Shown piece by piece: positions 1 to 8,632 of a DNA stretch of 64,000 bases. This stretch comes from Paenibacillus sp. BK033 (GTDB lineage: Bacteria > Bacillota > Bacilli > Paenibacillales > Paenibacillaceae). Location of the stretch: NCBI RefSeq assembly GCF_004345425.1, contig NZ_SLVP01000002.1, positions 791,652 through 855,651 on the forward strand. The letters run 5' to 3'. Position 1 is the stretch's first letter. Each line of letters starts with the position of its first letter. The notes under the pieces were generated by a model. That model had not been told where the DNA came from. It was given only the letters and a program-made list of their open reading frames with translations, and did not search any database. A program made the translations under genes and the position numbers.

Positions 1-137
1 GTGTTGTACGAGAGTTTCTGCCTCACTCTCGGTTACTGACTTGTGGCGGTCATTACACCAAATTCAGTTTGGTCCTCAAATGAGAAAGACATGAGTCAGA
101 AACTTGAAAAATAATAAATCTTTTTAAGGAACAAAAA

Positions 138-169
138 TTAAGAGATTTTTAAGTTATTTTTGATATCAT
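138..169 (+). promoter_or_regulatory. Pho-box-like promoter of the PAP2 gene
   Basis: Hexamers TTAAGA (138-143) and TTAAGT (149-154) are 11 bp apart, and a third TTGATA follows at 160-165. A -10-like TATCAT (164-169) starts 9 nt after the second hexamer. The same layout occurs at five other promoters in this window. The match to PhoP-type OmpR-family boxes is inferred from spacing and sequence. Confidence 0.5.
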
Positions 170-202
170 TATCGAGTTGAAATTTGAAGGGAGGAAACAT
201 CA

Positions 203-787
203 TTGAACGAACAACTGTTCCATATCATCAATAACTTTGCCGGCCGTTTTGATTGGATAGATGATCTCATGGAAATATTTGCGCAAGATATCGTGTGGCT
301 GATGCTAGCCATACTCGTTTTCCTGTGGTGCAGCGGAAGTAAAGAGAATCAACGGGCTGTATTCTTTGCATGCCTAACCGCAGCAGTCTCTCTCTTACTG
401 GCTGCTTGGGTCATATCGCCGCTTGTGAATCATCCTCGTCCGTTCGTCGATCATACCGTGCATCAATTAATCTCGCATGCAGCGGATGCCTCGTTCCCGA
501 GTGATCATGCGACATTGGCGTTTTCGTTTGCATTTGTAATACTGCTTATGAAGCGACAAACAGGCGTACTCATGTTGGTTTTTGCCGTCTTGACGGGGAT
601 CTCGCGTATCTATGTGGGCGTACACTACCCTGCTGATATTTTAGGAGCCGTCGTGCTTTCATTCTTAATAGCCTTGACGGTATTTGCCTTGAGAAAGCAG
701 ATCGACCCAATTTCCAGGCTATTTATCTCTCTCTATAATCAAATCCTGCGCGTCATTCCCGTATTGTCCCGCTTTAGTAAAAGTTAG
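203..787 (+). CDS. PAP2-family undecaprenyl-diphosphate phosphatase (BcrC/YwoA-like)
   Basis: This is a 194-residue membrane protein of the type-2 phosphatidic acid phosphatase superfamily. The three family motifs are visible: the PRPF region near residue 78, SFPSDH near residue 97 and SRIYVGVHYPADILG near residue 133. These supply the catalytic histidines. BcrC-type members dephosphorylate undecaprenyl diphosphate on the outer face of the membrane, which recycles the cell-wall lipid carrier and gives bacitracin tolerance. Five to six hydrophobic segments fit. The start is TTG at 203 behind GGGAGGAAA. A terminator hairpin follows directly. Its company (UppP, DedA, UgtP) supports an envelope role; the exact lipid substrate is inferred. 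Confidence 0.85.
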   Translation: MNEQLFHIINNFAGRFDWIDDLMEIFAQDIVWLMLAILVFLWCSGSKENQRAVFFACLTAAVSLLLAAWVISPLVNHPRPFVDHTVHQLISHAADASFPSDHATLAFSFAFVILLMKRQTGVLMLVFAVLTGISRIYVGVHYPADILGAVVLSFLIALTVFALRKQIDPISRLFISLYNQILRVIPVLSRFSKS

Positions 788-1047
788 ACACAGCAAAAAC
801 TCCGGCCAATTTTTAGAGCCGGAGTTTTTGTATAATAGCAGTCAGGTTTTGCTTTGAACACGGGCAAGCTTTTCGAATACTTGCTCAGTCCCGCATATTC
901 GAGCCCATAAAAATCTTCAATCGTTCGAAGAACGGAATAATGATTAGACCGCTGTGTCACGGTTGTATTCTTTATCATCTGTTCCACAACGATTACAATA
1001 TGGTCAGGCTCATTTGATACTCGGATTACGAGTCTTATCGGTAGCAT
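784..1047 (-). pseudogene. Remnant of a PF04185-type phosphoesterase with an internal deletion
   Basis: The 87-residue frame joins two parts of the phosphoesterase encoded intact at 16433-17302. DHIVIVVE matches its N-terminal IHIVIVVE, and the next residues match its C-terminal stretch: QMIKNTT...NHYSVLRTIEDFYGL against GQKIKNQ...NHYNMLRTIEDFYGL. About 180 residues of the catalytic core are missing, with the frame kept. There is no signal peptide. The frame runs on into the terminator. It is very unlikely to encode an active enzyme and is best read as a decayed paralogue. Confidence 0.75.
795..829. terminator. Bidirectional Rho-independent terminator
   Basis: An 11-bp perfect inverted repeat (AAAAACTCCGG / CCGGAGTTTTT) has a 13-nt loop and ends in T-runs on both strands. 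It closes the PAP2 gene and overlaps the tail of the pseudogene on the other strand. Confidence 0.8.
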
Positions 1048-1243
1048 AGAATCTGCTCCTTAAATGAAGATAATGATGTTTTTTTAAAAGTGATCGGCTC
1101 GGAGTGGCCTGTTGCCATTATTACACTAGGCATCGTGACCTTTGATATACACATTTTTGAAATAGTGGTTACAAGTTAATTCATTTGTCCGTTTCAACGA
1201 TTTCGATCACAACGTATTTTAGAACTATCTGGGGGTGAGAAAT

Positions 1244-1960
1244 ATGCAAATCACAAAACAGCTGCTGGCCAAGAGCAGCGAGCACGAGACGCCATATTAT
1301 ATTGTCGATGGAGTTTCTCAGGGGAGTACAGTTATGGTAACGGCGGGTATTCACGGGACAGAACGGGCAGGGTTTCTTTCAGCAAAAAAACTAGTTGAAT
1401 TGCTTCAAAGGGATATTATTCATGTCCACAGCGGAAGGTTAATAATTATTCCTATAGTCAATCAGATTGCGGTTAGAAAAAAAATAAGAGGGGTTCCAGA
1501 TCTGAATCGAACGTTCCCAAAACACATTTTCAAATCAGCTTGTCACCCCCTTTCAAGAGCAGTATTCGAGCTTGCCAGGGAACACCAACCGGTATGGTAC
1601 GTGGATCTGCATGAGGCGAATGGATTATCCGGTATCCATCCAAGGTCACTGGGACAAACCTTGATCGTTAACCCTAGAAGCAAGGCTATCCCTGCTGCAA
1701 AAAGGATGATTCGACGATTGAATACATCTATCAAGAAGGCTTCGATACATTTTTCGCTCCTTCAGCGAGAATTACCTGGATCGGGACGTTCAGCCGCTTA
1801 CCATCTGCTGCATTCCAATGCAATAACAGTAGAAACGGGAATCGGTTTACCACTTAAATTGCGAATAAGTTATCAGATGAATATATTACGAAGCATTTTA
1901 AGAGAAGCAGGATTATTAAAAAGAAGACGCGAATCCCAAAATAGTGACCAACTAAAATAA
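1244..1960 (+). CDS. Succinylglutamate desuccinylase/aspartoacylase-family zinc hydrolase
   Basis: The protein is about 238 residues and has the layout of the M14-like AstE/AspA deacylase family. GIHGTERAG near residue 35 supplies the HxxE zinc ligands, PDLNRTFP near residue 86 the NR substrate motif, and VDLHEANG near residue 119 the third ligand and DLHE motif. VETG near the C-terminus supplies the candidate catalytic glutamate. Members cleave N-acyl amino acids or related amides; the substrate here is unknown. The start is ATG at 1244, preceded by GGGGGTGAG; the upstream in-frame GTG at 1235 lies inside that ribosome site. A frameshifted paralogue lies at 19798-20469. Confidence 0.8.
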   Translation: MQITKQLLAKSSEHETPYYIVDGVSQGSTVMVTAGIHGTERAGFLSAKKLVELLQRDIIHVHSGRLIIIPIVNQIAVRKKIRGVPDLNRTFPKHIFKSACHPLSRAVFELAREHQPVWYVDLHEANGLSGIHPRSLGQTLIVNPRSKAIPAAKRMIRRLNTSIKKASIHFSLLQRELPGSGRSAAYHLLHSNAITVETGIGLPLKLRISYQMNILRSILREAGLLKRRRESQNSDQLK

Positions 1961-2008
1961 GCTTCTAAGCATATCTACCCGTCAGAAAGAAAATCTTATC
2001 CTCTATTT

Positions 2009-3610
2009 TTATTGATTTGCTCCGCTCATGATATTAAGCGAGTCATTAAGCGCAGTGACGCATTGGCTGGCAATAGGTTTGCCTTTACGAACGTTAGCCA
2101 ATACAACGTCAATCGTACCATCGATCTTGGTCCAAGTGGAACCGTCGATTTTCCTAAGCTTAGGCTCGGAATTGTCCCATTGATGTTCCAAATTGTCAGC
2201 GCCTTTTTTGGCTGCAGCAAAATCCTTTGTGTTTACTGCATTCAACATCTCGTTTTCAATATTTACAAAATCCGTTAATCGTCCGGCCAATTTCGCATGT
2301 GGCGTAGCTGTTCCGGCTTCCGGAGACGCTGCCGGGGATTGAGAAGTCTCAGATTGCGACGACGCAGGAGCTTGTGAAGCCGCTGTTTTGTTGGCTTCGT
2401 TCAATACCTTCAGCGACTCTTGAAGGGCGTTATTGCATTGATTCACATCGGGTTTTCCATTGCGGACTGCGGCCAATACCACGTCGATCGTTCCATCGAT
2501 TTGAGTCCATGTGGAGCCGTCTATTTTTCTAAGCTTTGGCTCCGACGTATCCCATTTATGTTCCAAATTGTCAGCACCCTTTTTCGCGGCAGCAAAGTCT
2601 TTTACGTTCACGGCTTTCGACATATCATTTTCTATATTCACGAAATCCGTCAACTGTCCGGCTAGTGATGCCGAATTGGACGTTGAAGACGATCCGGAAG
2701 AATCGATTTGCGATGCGATTTTATTGCTCAACTGAACATATCCGCCGATGCCGACAGCTAAGAAAACACAAAGTACGGATACGGTTTGAATGAGGACGTT
2801 TCTTTTTCTTTCTTTTGCATGCTCCGACTCTGCGGTTCCGCTGTTCGGAACTGTATCAATTTGGGTAACAGCCAAGAAAATGATGACAGCCAAAATCGCA
2901 ACTAGAAAAATGACGCTTGTTATCGTTGTACCTAAGCCTAATCCGCCATTTACTTTGGTTTGGGACAAGTAGTCACCTAAGGACGCCCCAAGCGGACGAG
3001 TCAGAATATAAACGACCCAGAAAGCTAATACCGCATCTAGACGAAGCCATTTCCAAGCCAAATACATAATCGCGATGATAATAACGACCGTGAGACCTGT
3101 GTTAAAGTATCCAAGTCCGAGTTGTTCGGAATACAGATCGCCGACAGCTGTTCCAAGGGCGAACGTGAATAGAATGGTTAGCCAATAATAAACTTCGCGT
3201 TTCCTTGTGTAGATCGAGTGAATAGAAAGCGTCTTTTCGCTTAAGTACCAAACCAGGAAAGTCAGTCCCAGCAGTATGCTGAATACAGTCGTGCTTTTCT
3301 CCAGCGGAACTCCGATCCCGTCCGTCAAATTATCTGTAACCAACGTTCCGAAAACGCTTATTAATACGACGGTCAGCCAATATATAGCGGGTACATATTT
3401 CGTTGTCCTGAATTGAAGAAACAATAAAATGAAAAAAGCGACTCCCATAATAATTGTTGTGTTCGTTAAACCGAATCCCAAGTTGAAATTGAGAAAATCC
3501 GCAAATGTTTCCCCGACCGTTGTGCATAGGACTTTGATGATCCAGAAGTAAATCGTAACTTCAGGTACCTTGCTAAGCAATATTTTCGGTTTGTTTGGTT
3601 GTTCCGACAT
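2009..3610 (-). CDS. COG4705-type polytopic membrane protein with two C-terminal extracytoplasmic repeats
   Basis: The protein has 533 residues. The first 250 or so form a polytopic membrane domain with repeated G-x-acidic signatures: TTVGETFADFL near residue 30, GTLVTDNLTDG, GTAVGDLYSEQLG and RPLGASLGDYLS. This is the family often labelled membrane-anchored protein predicted to regulate amylopullulanase; its real function is unknown. A further membrane segment near residue 275 is followed by two copies (about residues 316-405 and 441-532) of a helical module containing DNLEH.WD.SEPKLRKIDG and WT.IDGTIDVVLA. The linker is rich in Ser, Ala and Gln. The gene starts at ATG 3610 behind AAGGAGGATG and has its own Pho-box-like promoter. 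Two paralogues lie at 7312 and 14998. Confidence 0.75.
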   Translation of the reverse strand: MSEQPNKPKILLSKVPEVTIYFWIIKVLCTTVGETFADFLNFNLGFGLTNTTIIMGVAFFILLFLQFRTTKYVPAIYWLTVVLISVFGTLVTDNLTDGIGVPLEKSTTVFSILLGLTFLVWYLSEKTLSIHSIYTRKREVYYWLTILFTFALGTAVGDLYSEQLGLGYFNTGLTVVIIIAIMYLAWKWLRLDAVLAFWVVYILTRPLGASLGDYLSQTKVNGGLGLGTTITSVIFLVAILAVIIFLAVTQIDTVPNSGTAESEHAKERKRNVLIQTVSVLCVFLAVGIGGYVQLSNKIASQIDSSGSSSTSNSASLAGQLTDFVNIENDMSKAVNVKDFAAAKKGADNLEHKWDTSEPKLRKIDGSTWTQIDGTIDVVLAAVRNGKPDVNQCNNALQESLKVLNEANKTAASQAPASSQSETSQSPAASPEAGTATPHAKLAGRLTDFVNIENEMLNAVNTKDFAAAKKGADNLEHQWDNSEPKLRKIDGSTWTKIDGTIDVVLANVRKGKPIASQCVTALNDSLNIMSGANQ

Positions 3611-3676
3611 GAAATCGCATCCTCCTTGTACAAGTATAGAAGATATCGAAAATGCTTTCGCTCTTTGCTCGACAAT

Positions 3677-3708
3677 ATCATAGACGTTAAATCTTAAAAT
3701 TTTAATAA
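3677..3708 (-). promoter_or_regulatory. Pho-box-like promoter of the first COG4705 gene
   Basis: On the minus strand TTATTA (3708-3703) and TTAAGA (3697-3692) are 11 bp apart. TATGAT (3682-3677) lies 9 nt further as the -10. This is the shared layout of the island. Confidence 0.5.
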
Positions 3709-3788
3709 GTTCATATTATTTACTTATTAACGATTCATCTCAGCGGCAAATGACCAATGTTCTTGTCACTAGATAAATCCATGAAAAG

Positions 3789-5156
3789 TTATGCATGCGG
3801 GAAAATCAAGGTCACCGTAGTTCCGATACCCATTTCGCTTATGATCCGGATTTCCCCCCCATATTTCTCCGTGATTTTTTTCGCGATCGACAATCCGAGG
3901 CCATTTCCTCCTTCCTTCCGTCCCCTTCCCTTATCTACACGGAAGAAGCGGTCAAAAATGTAAGGTATGTCCTTCTTATGAATGCCGATTCCTTTATCTT
4001 CGACAGATATATGGATATTCTCTCCAACAACTTGAAGGCTTATTCGCAACACAGGATTCTGACTGGAATACCGAACGGCGTTATCTAACAGGATGATCAA
4101 GACCTGATGTAACCGATGCTCGTCTATTCGAATGCGCTTCCCTTCTTTCAAATCGCTTACGATCGTGAAATGCGGATAAAGCAATCGGTAGTTTTGTATT
4201 AATTCCATCACGACATTCGAAGGATCGATTGGATCGGAAATTTCCTCTGCAGGATGATGCAGGTCGCCAGATAAATCTAATAATTGATTAGTTAATTGGC
4301 GTAAACGTACGATCTCTTCGATTACTGCGGCTATGGATTCCTCTTGAATCGCCGGATTATTCTTTCCCCATCGCTTTAATAATTTCATATGTCCTTCTAT
4401 GATGGCGATGGGAGTTCGGATTTCATGCGAAGCATCTTCAATGAATTGGCGCTGTCGATTGAAGGAACGTTCCAACTCCTCCATCATCTCATTGAAGATA
4501 GAAGAAAGTCGGGAAATTTCATCCCCATTGTTTCGATATCTTACTCGTCCGCTCACCCCTGTTCGCTTGATGTCATTCATAGCGGAAGCCATGCGGTTCA
4601 ACGGTTTCAGCAACCGCCAAGCGACAACTAAACCTCCAATCGTGCTAAAGATTATCCCAAGTGCCCCAAGCTCCAGCATGAGACTTCTCAATCGATCCTT
4701 CATCGCATCTTCGTTTTCCAAGTTTGCCGCTAACTCCAAAGTGCCTTTGAATGAAGTCGTATTGATCGGAGCACGAACCACCATCAATCGGTCCTGTCCA
4801 TGGCGCAGGGATACGATCGATTCGCTTTCCGCCGTTTGAACTGGAACCCATTCGGAAGGAAGCTCACGGGTGAGAATCATCACTTCCCGGCCGGCGGGGT
4901 CCAACAGCCTGAGCAACTGATTGTTTTGAACGAACCGCTGCAGAAACCCTCTGCTCTCTTCCAATCCTTCCTTATCCAGTGGTTCCTCTTGTTCTGAGAA
5001 ATATCCGATGATTTCGGCAGCCGTCCTTCTCATCGAGTCTTTCTGGGAATTCATCATCCATTGCGTTACTGCGTTGTATTGAGCAATGGTATACACGATA
5101 AACAATATTAGAATCAGCGATGTTGTCCATAAAGCCAATTTGTACTTGATGGGCAT
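3789..5156 (-). CDS. Membrane sensor histidine kinase
   Basis: The protein has 455 residues with membrane segments near residues 8-28 and 155-175 around an extracytoplasmic sensor of about 125 residues. A HAMP linker follows, then HisKA with DASHEIRTPIAI near residue 243 and an HATPase_c domain with N-box DNAVRYSS, G1 DKGIGI and G2 GGNGLGLSIAKK. Phosphoryl transfer to the response regulator encoded just upstream is expected. Only 4 nt separate the two genes, so they form one operon, led by the acidic secreted protein gene. The stimulus cannot be read from the sequence. Confidence 0.92.
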   Translation of the reverse strand: MPIKYKLALWTTSLILILFIVYTIAQYNAVTQWMMNSQKDSMRRTAAEIIGYFSEQEEPLDKEGLEESRGFLQRFVQNNQLLRLLDPAGREVMILTRELPSEWVPVQTAESESIVSLRHGQDRLMVVRAPINTTSFKGTLELAANLENEDAMKDRLRSLMLELGALGIIFSTIGGLVVAWRLLKPLNRMASAMNDIKRTGVSGRVRYRNNGDEISRLSSIFNEMMEELERSFNRQRQFIEDASHEIRTPIAIIEGHMKLLKRWGKNNPAIQEESIAAVIEEIVRLRQLTNQLLDLSGDLHHPAEEISDPIDPSNVVMELIQNYRLLYPHFTIVSDLKEGKRIRIDEHRLHQVLIILLDNAVRYSSQNPVLRISLQVVGENIHISVEDKGIGIHKKDIPYIFDRFFRVDKGRGRKEGGNGLGLSIAKKITEKYGGEIRIISEMGIGTTVTLIFPHA

Positions 5157-5160
5157 GTGC

Positions 5161-5835
5161 TCACCCTTTCATCACGTAACCTACGCCGCGTACGGTCTGA
5201 ATGTATTTATCTCCGCCGCCCAATTTTTGCCGAATATATCGGACATAAACATCGACTACGTTAGTCTCCGCTCCGGACTCAAATCCCCATACCAGGTCGA
5301 GCAGTTGATCTCTGCTAAGCACGTTGTTCGCATTTCGAAGAAGGACGACCAACAGATCGAATTCCCGTTTGGTGAGGGACAGTTCCTCTCCATCGCGCTT
5401 GACCGTTCGCGAACTGACATATACTTGAAGGTCATGGAACTCTATCTTTTCGTTTTCTTCATCCTCCGACGGATCCACTCTTCTAAACAACGCCCGTATT
5501 CGGGCAAGCAATTCTTCGATTTCGAAAGGCTTGGGCAAATAATCGTCAGCGCCGCTGTCGAGGCCCGAAACTCGATCCATCACGCTATTGCGAGCCGTGA
5601 GCATGATGATCGGGGTCTTGTTTCTCTGACTTCGAAGCCGTCTGCAAATTTCGATTCCGCTAAGACCCGGGAGCATAAGATCCAACAGGATCAGATCCCA
5701 TTCCTGTCCACTGGCTAACAAGAATCCCTCCCGCCCGTTATGAACAACTGTGACTTCGAAGCCCTCATGCTCTAACTCGAGTTCAACAAAACGGGCAAAG
5801 TTCGGTTCATCTTCAATAAGGAGCAATTTTCTCAT
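5161..5835 (-). CDS. OmpR/PhoB-family response regulator
   Basis: The protein has 224 residues. The receiver domain contains the acidic pair EDE near residue 8, the phospho-acceptor region LILLDLMLPG near residue 52, the TARN switch Thr and the conserved Lys in YLPKPF. The C-terminal winged helix (residues 125-222) contains LTKREFDLLVVLL and the recognition-helix region TNVVDVYVRYIRQKLG. It pairs with the kinase at 3789. A likely operator of four 11-bp-spaced TTCTCA-type hexamers lies upstream of the small gene that leads the cluster. Confidence 0.93.
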   Translation of the reverse strand: MRKLLLIEDEPNFARFVELELEHEGFEVTVVHNGREGFLLASGQEWDLILLDLMLPGLSGIEICRRLRSQRNKTPIIMLTARNSVMDRVSGLDSGADDYLPKPFEIEELLARIRALFRRVDPSEDEENEKIEFHDLQVYVSSRTVKRDGEELSLTKREFDLLVVLLRNANNVLSRDQLLDLVWGFESGAETNVVDVYVRYIRQKLGGGDKYIQTVRGVGYVMKG

Positions 5836-5859
5836 GCGGATTCCTTTCCGAATATATTC

Positions 5860-5895
5860 AAAAGGGCAAGAACCCCTGTAATAGGATTCCTGCCC
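5860..5895 (-). terminator. Terminator or attenuator between the small gene and the two-component system
   Basis: GGGCAGGAATCC / GGGGTTCTTGCCC forms a stem, followed by TTTT on the minus strand. It sits between the 115-residue gene and the response regulator, so it would reduce read-through into the regulators. Confidence 0.65.
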
Positions 5896-5920
5896 GTTGA
5901 TCTTTTATGCCCGAATTGGA

Positions 5921-6268
5921 TTAATCCTCATTCGTTTCGCCATCGTCTTGATGGTCTACGCCATTCGCGCTGTCTTTATCGGATTGCTCTTGATCGTCGG
6001 CAACCTCGCCGTCCCCGTCGGACTTCTCTTGGTTGGCCGCTTTAACAGAGCTGGATTTCACTTGATCGTCGGCAACCTCGCCATCGCCATCGGACTTCTC
6101 TTGAGTAGACGAGACAGCGGTGTTGTCGGAATTCGTTGTCATTGGGGTTAGTTCCACCGACGACTTATTGTTACCCGAAGCCGCATACGTTGAATGCAGC
6201 AAAGATCCCGATCCAGTAGCTACCACCGCAAAAAGAGCTGCGGCAATAATCCATGTCTTCTTCTTCAT
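5921..6268 (-). CDS. Small secreted acidic repeat protein
   Basis: The protein has 115 residues. An N-terminal signal peptide (MKKKTWIIAAALFAVVATG..., probable cleavage after TYAA) is followed by a very acidic, low-complexity mature region. EKSDGDGEVADDQ occurs there twice, encoded by a near-identical direct DNA repeat. No known domain is recognised. It starts behind TTGGAGGTAAC. It leads the two-component cluster at 3789-5835 and carries the putative operator repeats, so it is probably a main target of that system. Metal or cationic-peptide binding would fit the charge but is only a guess. Confidence 0.7.
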   Translation of the reverse strand: MKKKTWIIAAALFAVVATGSGSLLHSTYAASGNNKSSVELTPMTTNSDNTAVSSTQEKSDGDGEVADDQVKSSSVKAANQEKSDGDGEVADDQEQSDKDSANGVDHQDDGETNED

Positions 6269-6318
6269 TTTGTTACCTCCAATTTTGGGTTTGTCTTATG
6301 ACATTTACAACTATAGCA

Positions 6319-6365
6319 AGTCAACATGAGAATGCCTTGAGATCAAGATTAGAATTTGATGAGAA
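6319..6365 (-). promoter_or_regulatory. Four-repeat response-regulator operator with a -35 box
   Basis: On the minus strand TTCTCA (6365-6360), TTCTAA (6354-6349), ATCTCA (6343-6338) and TTCTCA (6332-6327) recur every 11 bp. They end 2 nt before a -35-like TTGACT (6324-6319). The spacing is typical of OmpR-family dimers bound to successive helical turns. The hexamer differs from the TTnAnA type used by the rest of the island. Confidence 0.6.
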
Positions 6366-6460
6366 TTTTTGAAACCAATTCAAGAGCAGTTTCCATGGAA
6401 TATTCCTTTAATCATCAGGCGCAGCAACGGGTGCGACTCGCCTTTGGAATAATCGGAATT

Positions 6461-7108
6461 TTATGATGTGATACAGTGGTGTTGTCGGGCGATTACGTCA
6501 CCGGCAATATTGATGGGCTCACAGTCTTTCCGTCGCTTTCTCCGACAGCATGATCGTTGGACCGCATGCAGCGAGGGTCTCGTTAGATTATCCCTTTCCT
6601 CATCCAACACCTCATAAGCGGATCTCATTATGCTTAGCGGTGTTCGGAGCTCGCGCGATGCATCACCAGTGAACTGCTCCTGCCTTTGGAAAGCATTCGC
6701 GATCGGTTTCATCGCCCGGCCAGCTATCAAATAACCTGCAACTCCGCCAGATATAGCAGGACTAGTGCAAGCCCTGCAAACGCCCATCTTAAACCCTCCA
6801 ATTCGAAATGTACGTCCATCCGCTCGAACATTATGGTAGTCATGAGCTGGCTTTTCGAGAACACTTGGCAATAGCGCATTCATAGAAAAAACCTCTTCTG
6901 CCACTTCATCATTTAAACCAGTTGGAGAGCCCAGCAGCTTTTGCAATTCTGACTTGTACTGACCGCTTAACGTCGTAAGCTGATTGTCCTCTGCCGTCGT
7001 CAGCATATTTTGTACCATCCATAGAGAAAAAACCGCAGTTATCATTAAGATAATACCTACGGTTAGAGAGAATTCGCGCGTTAGTCGTATTCACGTTTGT
7101 TTAAACAT
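6461..7108 (-). pseudogene. Decayed sensor histidine kinase
   Basis: The frame opens with MFKQT and then a TGA where family members would have an Arg codon. It continues in the same frame through a membrane segment (FSLWMVQNML), a sensor region and a second membrane segment to a HisKA motif. That motif reads DASRELRTPLSIM, so the phospho-accepting His is replaced by Arg. A frameshift follows after HAVQ; the next frame reads TIMLSEKATERL and then stops. The whole ATPase domain is absent. Nonsense change, loss of the active His, frameshift and truncation together mark a dead gene. Confidence 0.85.
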
Positions 7109-7229
7109 GCGTGCCCCCGTCCACTATCAGCCGATAACCCTACCCAATCTACGACAAGGTATCTTCGCTTAAGTTGATACTCGGTTAACTCACCAGCGTT
7201 TCATCGTCTTCTGCAAGCAAGACGCGCAT
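7101..7229 (-). pseudogene. Collapsed response regulator, only its two ends left
   Basis: A good ribosome site (GGAGGTAAG) precedes MRVLLAEDDETLVS and a stop; that is the first acidic-pocket strand of a receiver domain. Downstream, GYRLIVDGGTHV and a stop is the usual C-terminus of an OmpR-type regulator (RGVGYRL). It overlaps the kinase start. Roughly 200 codons have been deleted between the two ends. Confidence 0.75.
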
Positions 7230-7311
7230 GTTATCTTACCTCCTGCTATTTCATAGATCTTAAATATACCAATAAACTATGAAATGAGCATGAAAATAAG
7301 AAGATCCCCCA

Positions 7312-8103
7312 TTACTGATTAACAGCGACCTGCTGACTCTCCTCCATCTTTGCAGGGGTACCGCCTCGAAAGACAACGAGAAGCACAATCACAATCAAGA
7401 GTACTAGACTAACGAGTCCTTTGCTGTAACCAACACCGCCATGGCCTGGTGCCGCGGAAAGCCAATCCGCGAAGGACGCTCCCACAGGACGAGTCAAAAC
7501 ATAAGCTATCCAGAAAGCTGTAATTTCTTTCAGATGAAACAGCCGATAACATAATGCGGGTATGAATAGCAAAGCAAAGAACATTATTCCGGAAGCTAAA
7601 TATCCCAAATGCATGCTGGAGGCTGTTAAGTCGCCTGCAGAAGTGCCGAGAGCGAATGTGGTCAGGACCGTCATCCAATAAAACACTTCTCTCCGGCGCG
7701 TGTTAATGCTATGAATCGATAAACTCTTCTCTTTCACATACCAAGTTCTGAAAATGACTGCAAGCGAGGCAATAAAAAATAGAGTTGAAGCCGTATTTCC
7801 CAAACCAGCTCGTATAACATCAGCTGCTGTAGTGCCAAATATGCTTACCATTATGACAACCAGCCAATACAGACTGGCGATATACTTTTTCGACTTGAAC
7901 TGGAGAACCATAGCTGCAACAAAAATCGCTACACTTATCGGCACGGAGAGGAATGGATTTAATTTTTCAAATAAAAAATCTGATGCCACTTCTCCAAGAC
8001 CAGTTGTAATTAGCTTCGTTATCCAGAAATACACCGTAATTTCAGGTACTTTTGCTAGCATCGTTGTAGCTTTTGGGTTAAATTCCGTTTTATAAGTGTA
8101 CAT
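7312..8103 (-). CDS. COG4705-type polytopic membrane protein, short form
   Basis: The protein has 263 residues and is the minimal form of the family: only the membrane domain, with no C-terminal module. The repeated acidic signatures are present as TGLGEVASDFL, GTTAADVIRAG, GTSAGDL and RPVGASFADWL. Conserved loop residues such as EKSLSIHSI.TRRREV..WMTVL.TFALGT are shared with both longer paralogues. It is the last gene of the uppP-dedA-membrane protein operon, 10 nt behind the previous gene. Its function is unknown. A link to phosphate or lipid-carrier traffic is inferred only from operon context. Confidence 0.75.
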   Translation of the reverse strand: MYTYKTEFNPKATTMLAKVPEITVYFWITKLITTGLGEVASDFLFEKLNPFLSVPISVAIFVAAMVLQFKSKKYIASLYWLVVIMVSIFGTTAADVIRAGLGNTASTLFFIASLAVIFRTWYVKEKSLSIHSINTRRREVFYWMTVLTTFALGTSAGDLTASSMHLGYLASGIMFFALLFIPALCYRLFHLKEITAFWIAYVLTRPVGASFADWLSAAPGHGGVGYSKGLVSLVLLIVIVLLVVFRGGTPAKMEESQQVAVNQ

Positions 8104-8113
8104 GCCTATCCCC

Positions 8114-8632
8114 TTATTTCTCAGATTGAGTACGACTCTTTATGAGCGTAATAATAGCCCCTGCAATTAATAGAGAGATGATTGCCCACTTAAGATTCCT
8201 AAACGGGCTAAAAAGGCTGCCCTTAGGAGAACTGGGATCTTTCGCACTCCGTTGAACTAAATCCGATTGCTTTATTGTAAAATCAATCCGATCCTCCTTA
8301 TCTTCGGTTAAATAACTAAACTGGATATCCGCTCTGTAATCGCCAACGCTTAGTTTAGGAGCTTTCATGAATTCGAGATTGTGTTCCTTTCCCGGCCCAA
8401 TAATAACATTATGCAAGGCAATGGAATGGCCGACATGCTTGTATCCATATTCATCTTGACTGGTATTATAAGCTCGATCCAATTGGACAGAAAGATCACC
8501 GATCAATACCTTGGAGCTCGTATTCAATACCTTGATATAAATAACTGGTTCTCCACTGGGCGAGTAGTCATACTCATAATGCTCCATGATCAGATTAGAG
8601 GCTGATGCATGTATCGCCGGCGTATCCATCAA
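8114..8632 (-). CDS. Protein with a beta-rich domain and a C-terminal membrane anchor
   Basis: The protein has 172 residues and I do not recognise the family. Residues 1-125 look like an all-beta domain (VIYIKVLNTSSKVLIGDLSVQLD, GPGKEHNLEF, VGDYRADIQFSYL), as in extracellular Ig-like folds. The C-terminus has one membrane helix (WAIISLLIAGAIITLI) and a short basic tail. No signal peptide is visible at the predicted start, which is odd for such a domain. Its ATG overlaps the DedA stop codon (ATGA), so it is translationally coupled to the DedA gene. Confidence 0.6.
   Translation of the reverse strand: MMDTPAIHASASNLIMEHYEYDYSPSGEPVIYIKVLNTSSKVLIGDLSVQLDRAYNTSQDEYGYKHVGHSIALHNVIIGPGKEHNLEFMKAPKLSVGDYRADIQFSYLTEDKEDRIDFTIKQSDLVQRSAKDPSSPKGSLFSPFRNLKWAIISLLIAGAIITLIKSRTQSEK

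Noticed and set aside
1..137. Small hairpins at the left edge (GAGAG..CTCTC, ACCAAA..TTTGGT)
   Set aside because: They are short and without context because the window starts here; nothing can be assigned.
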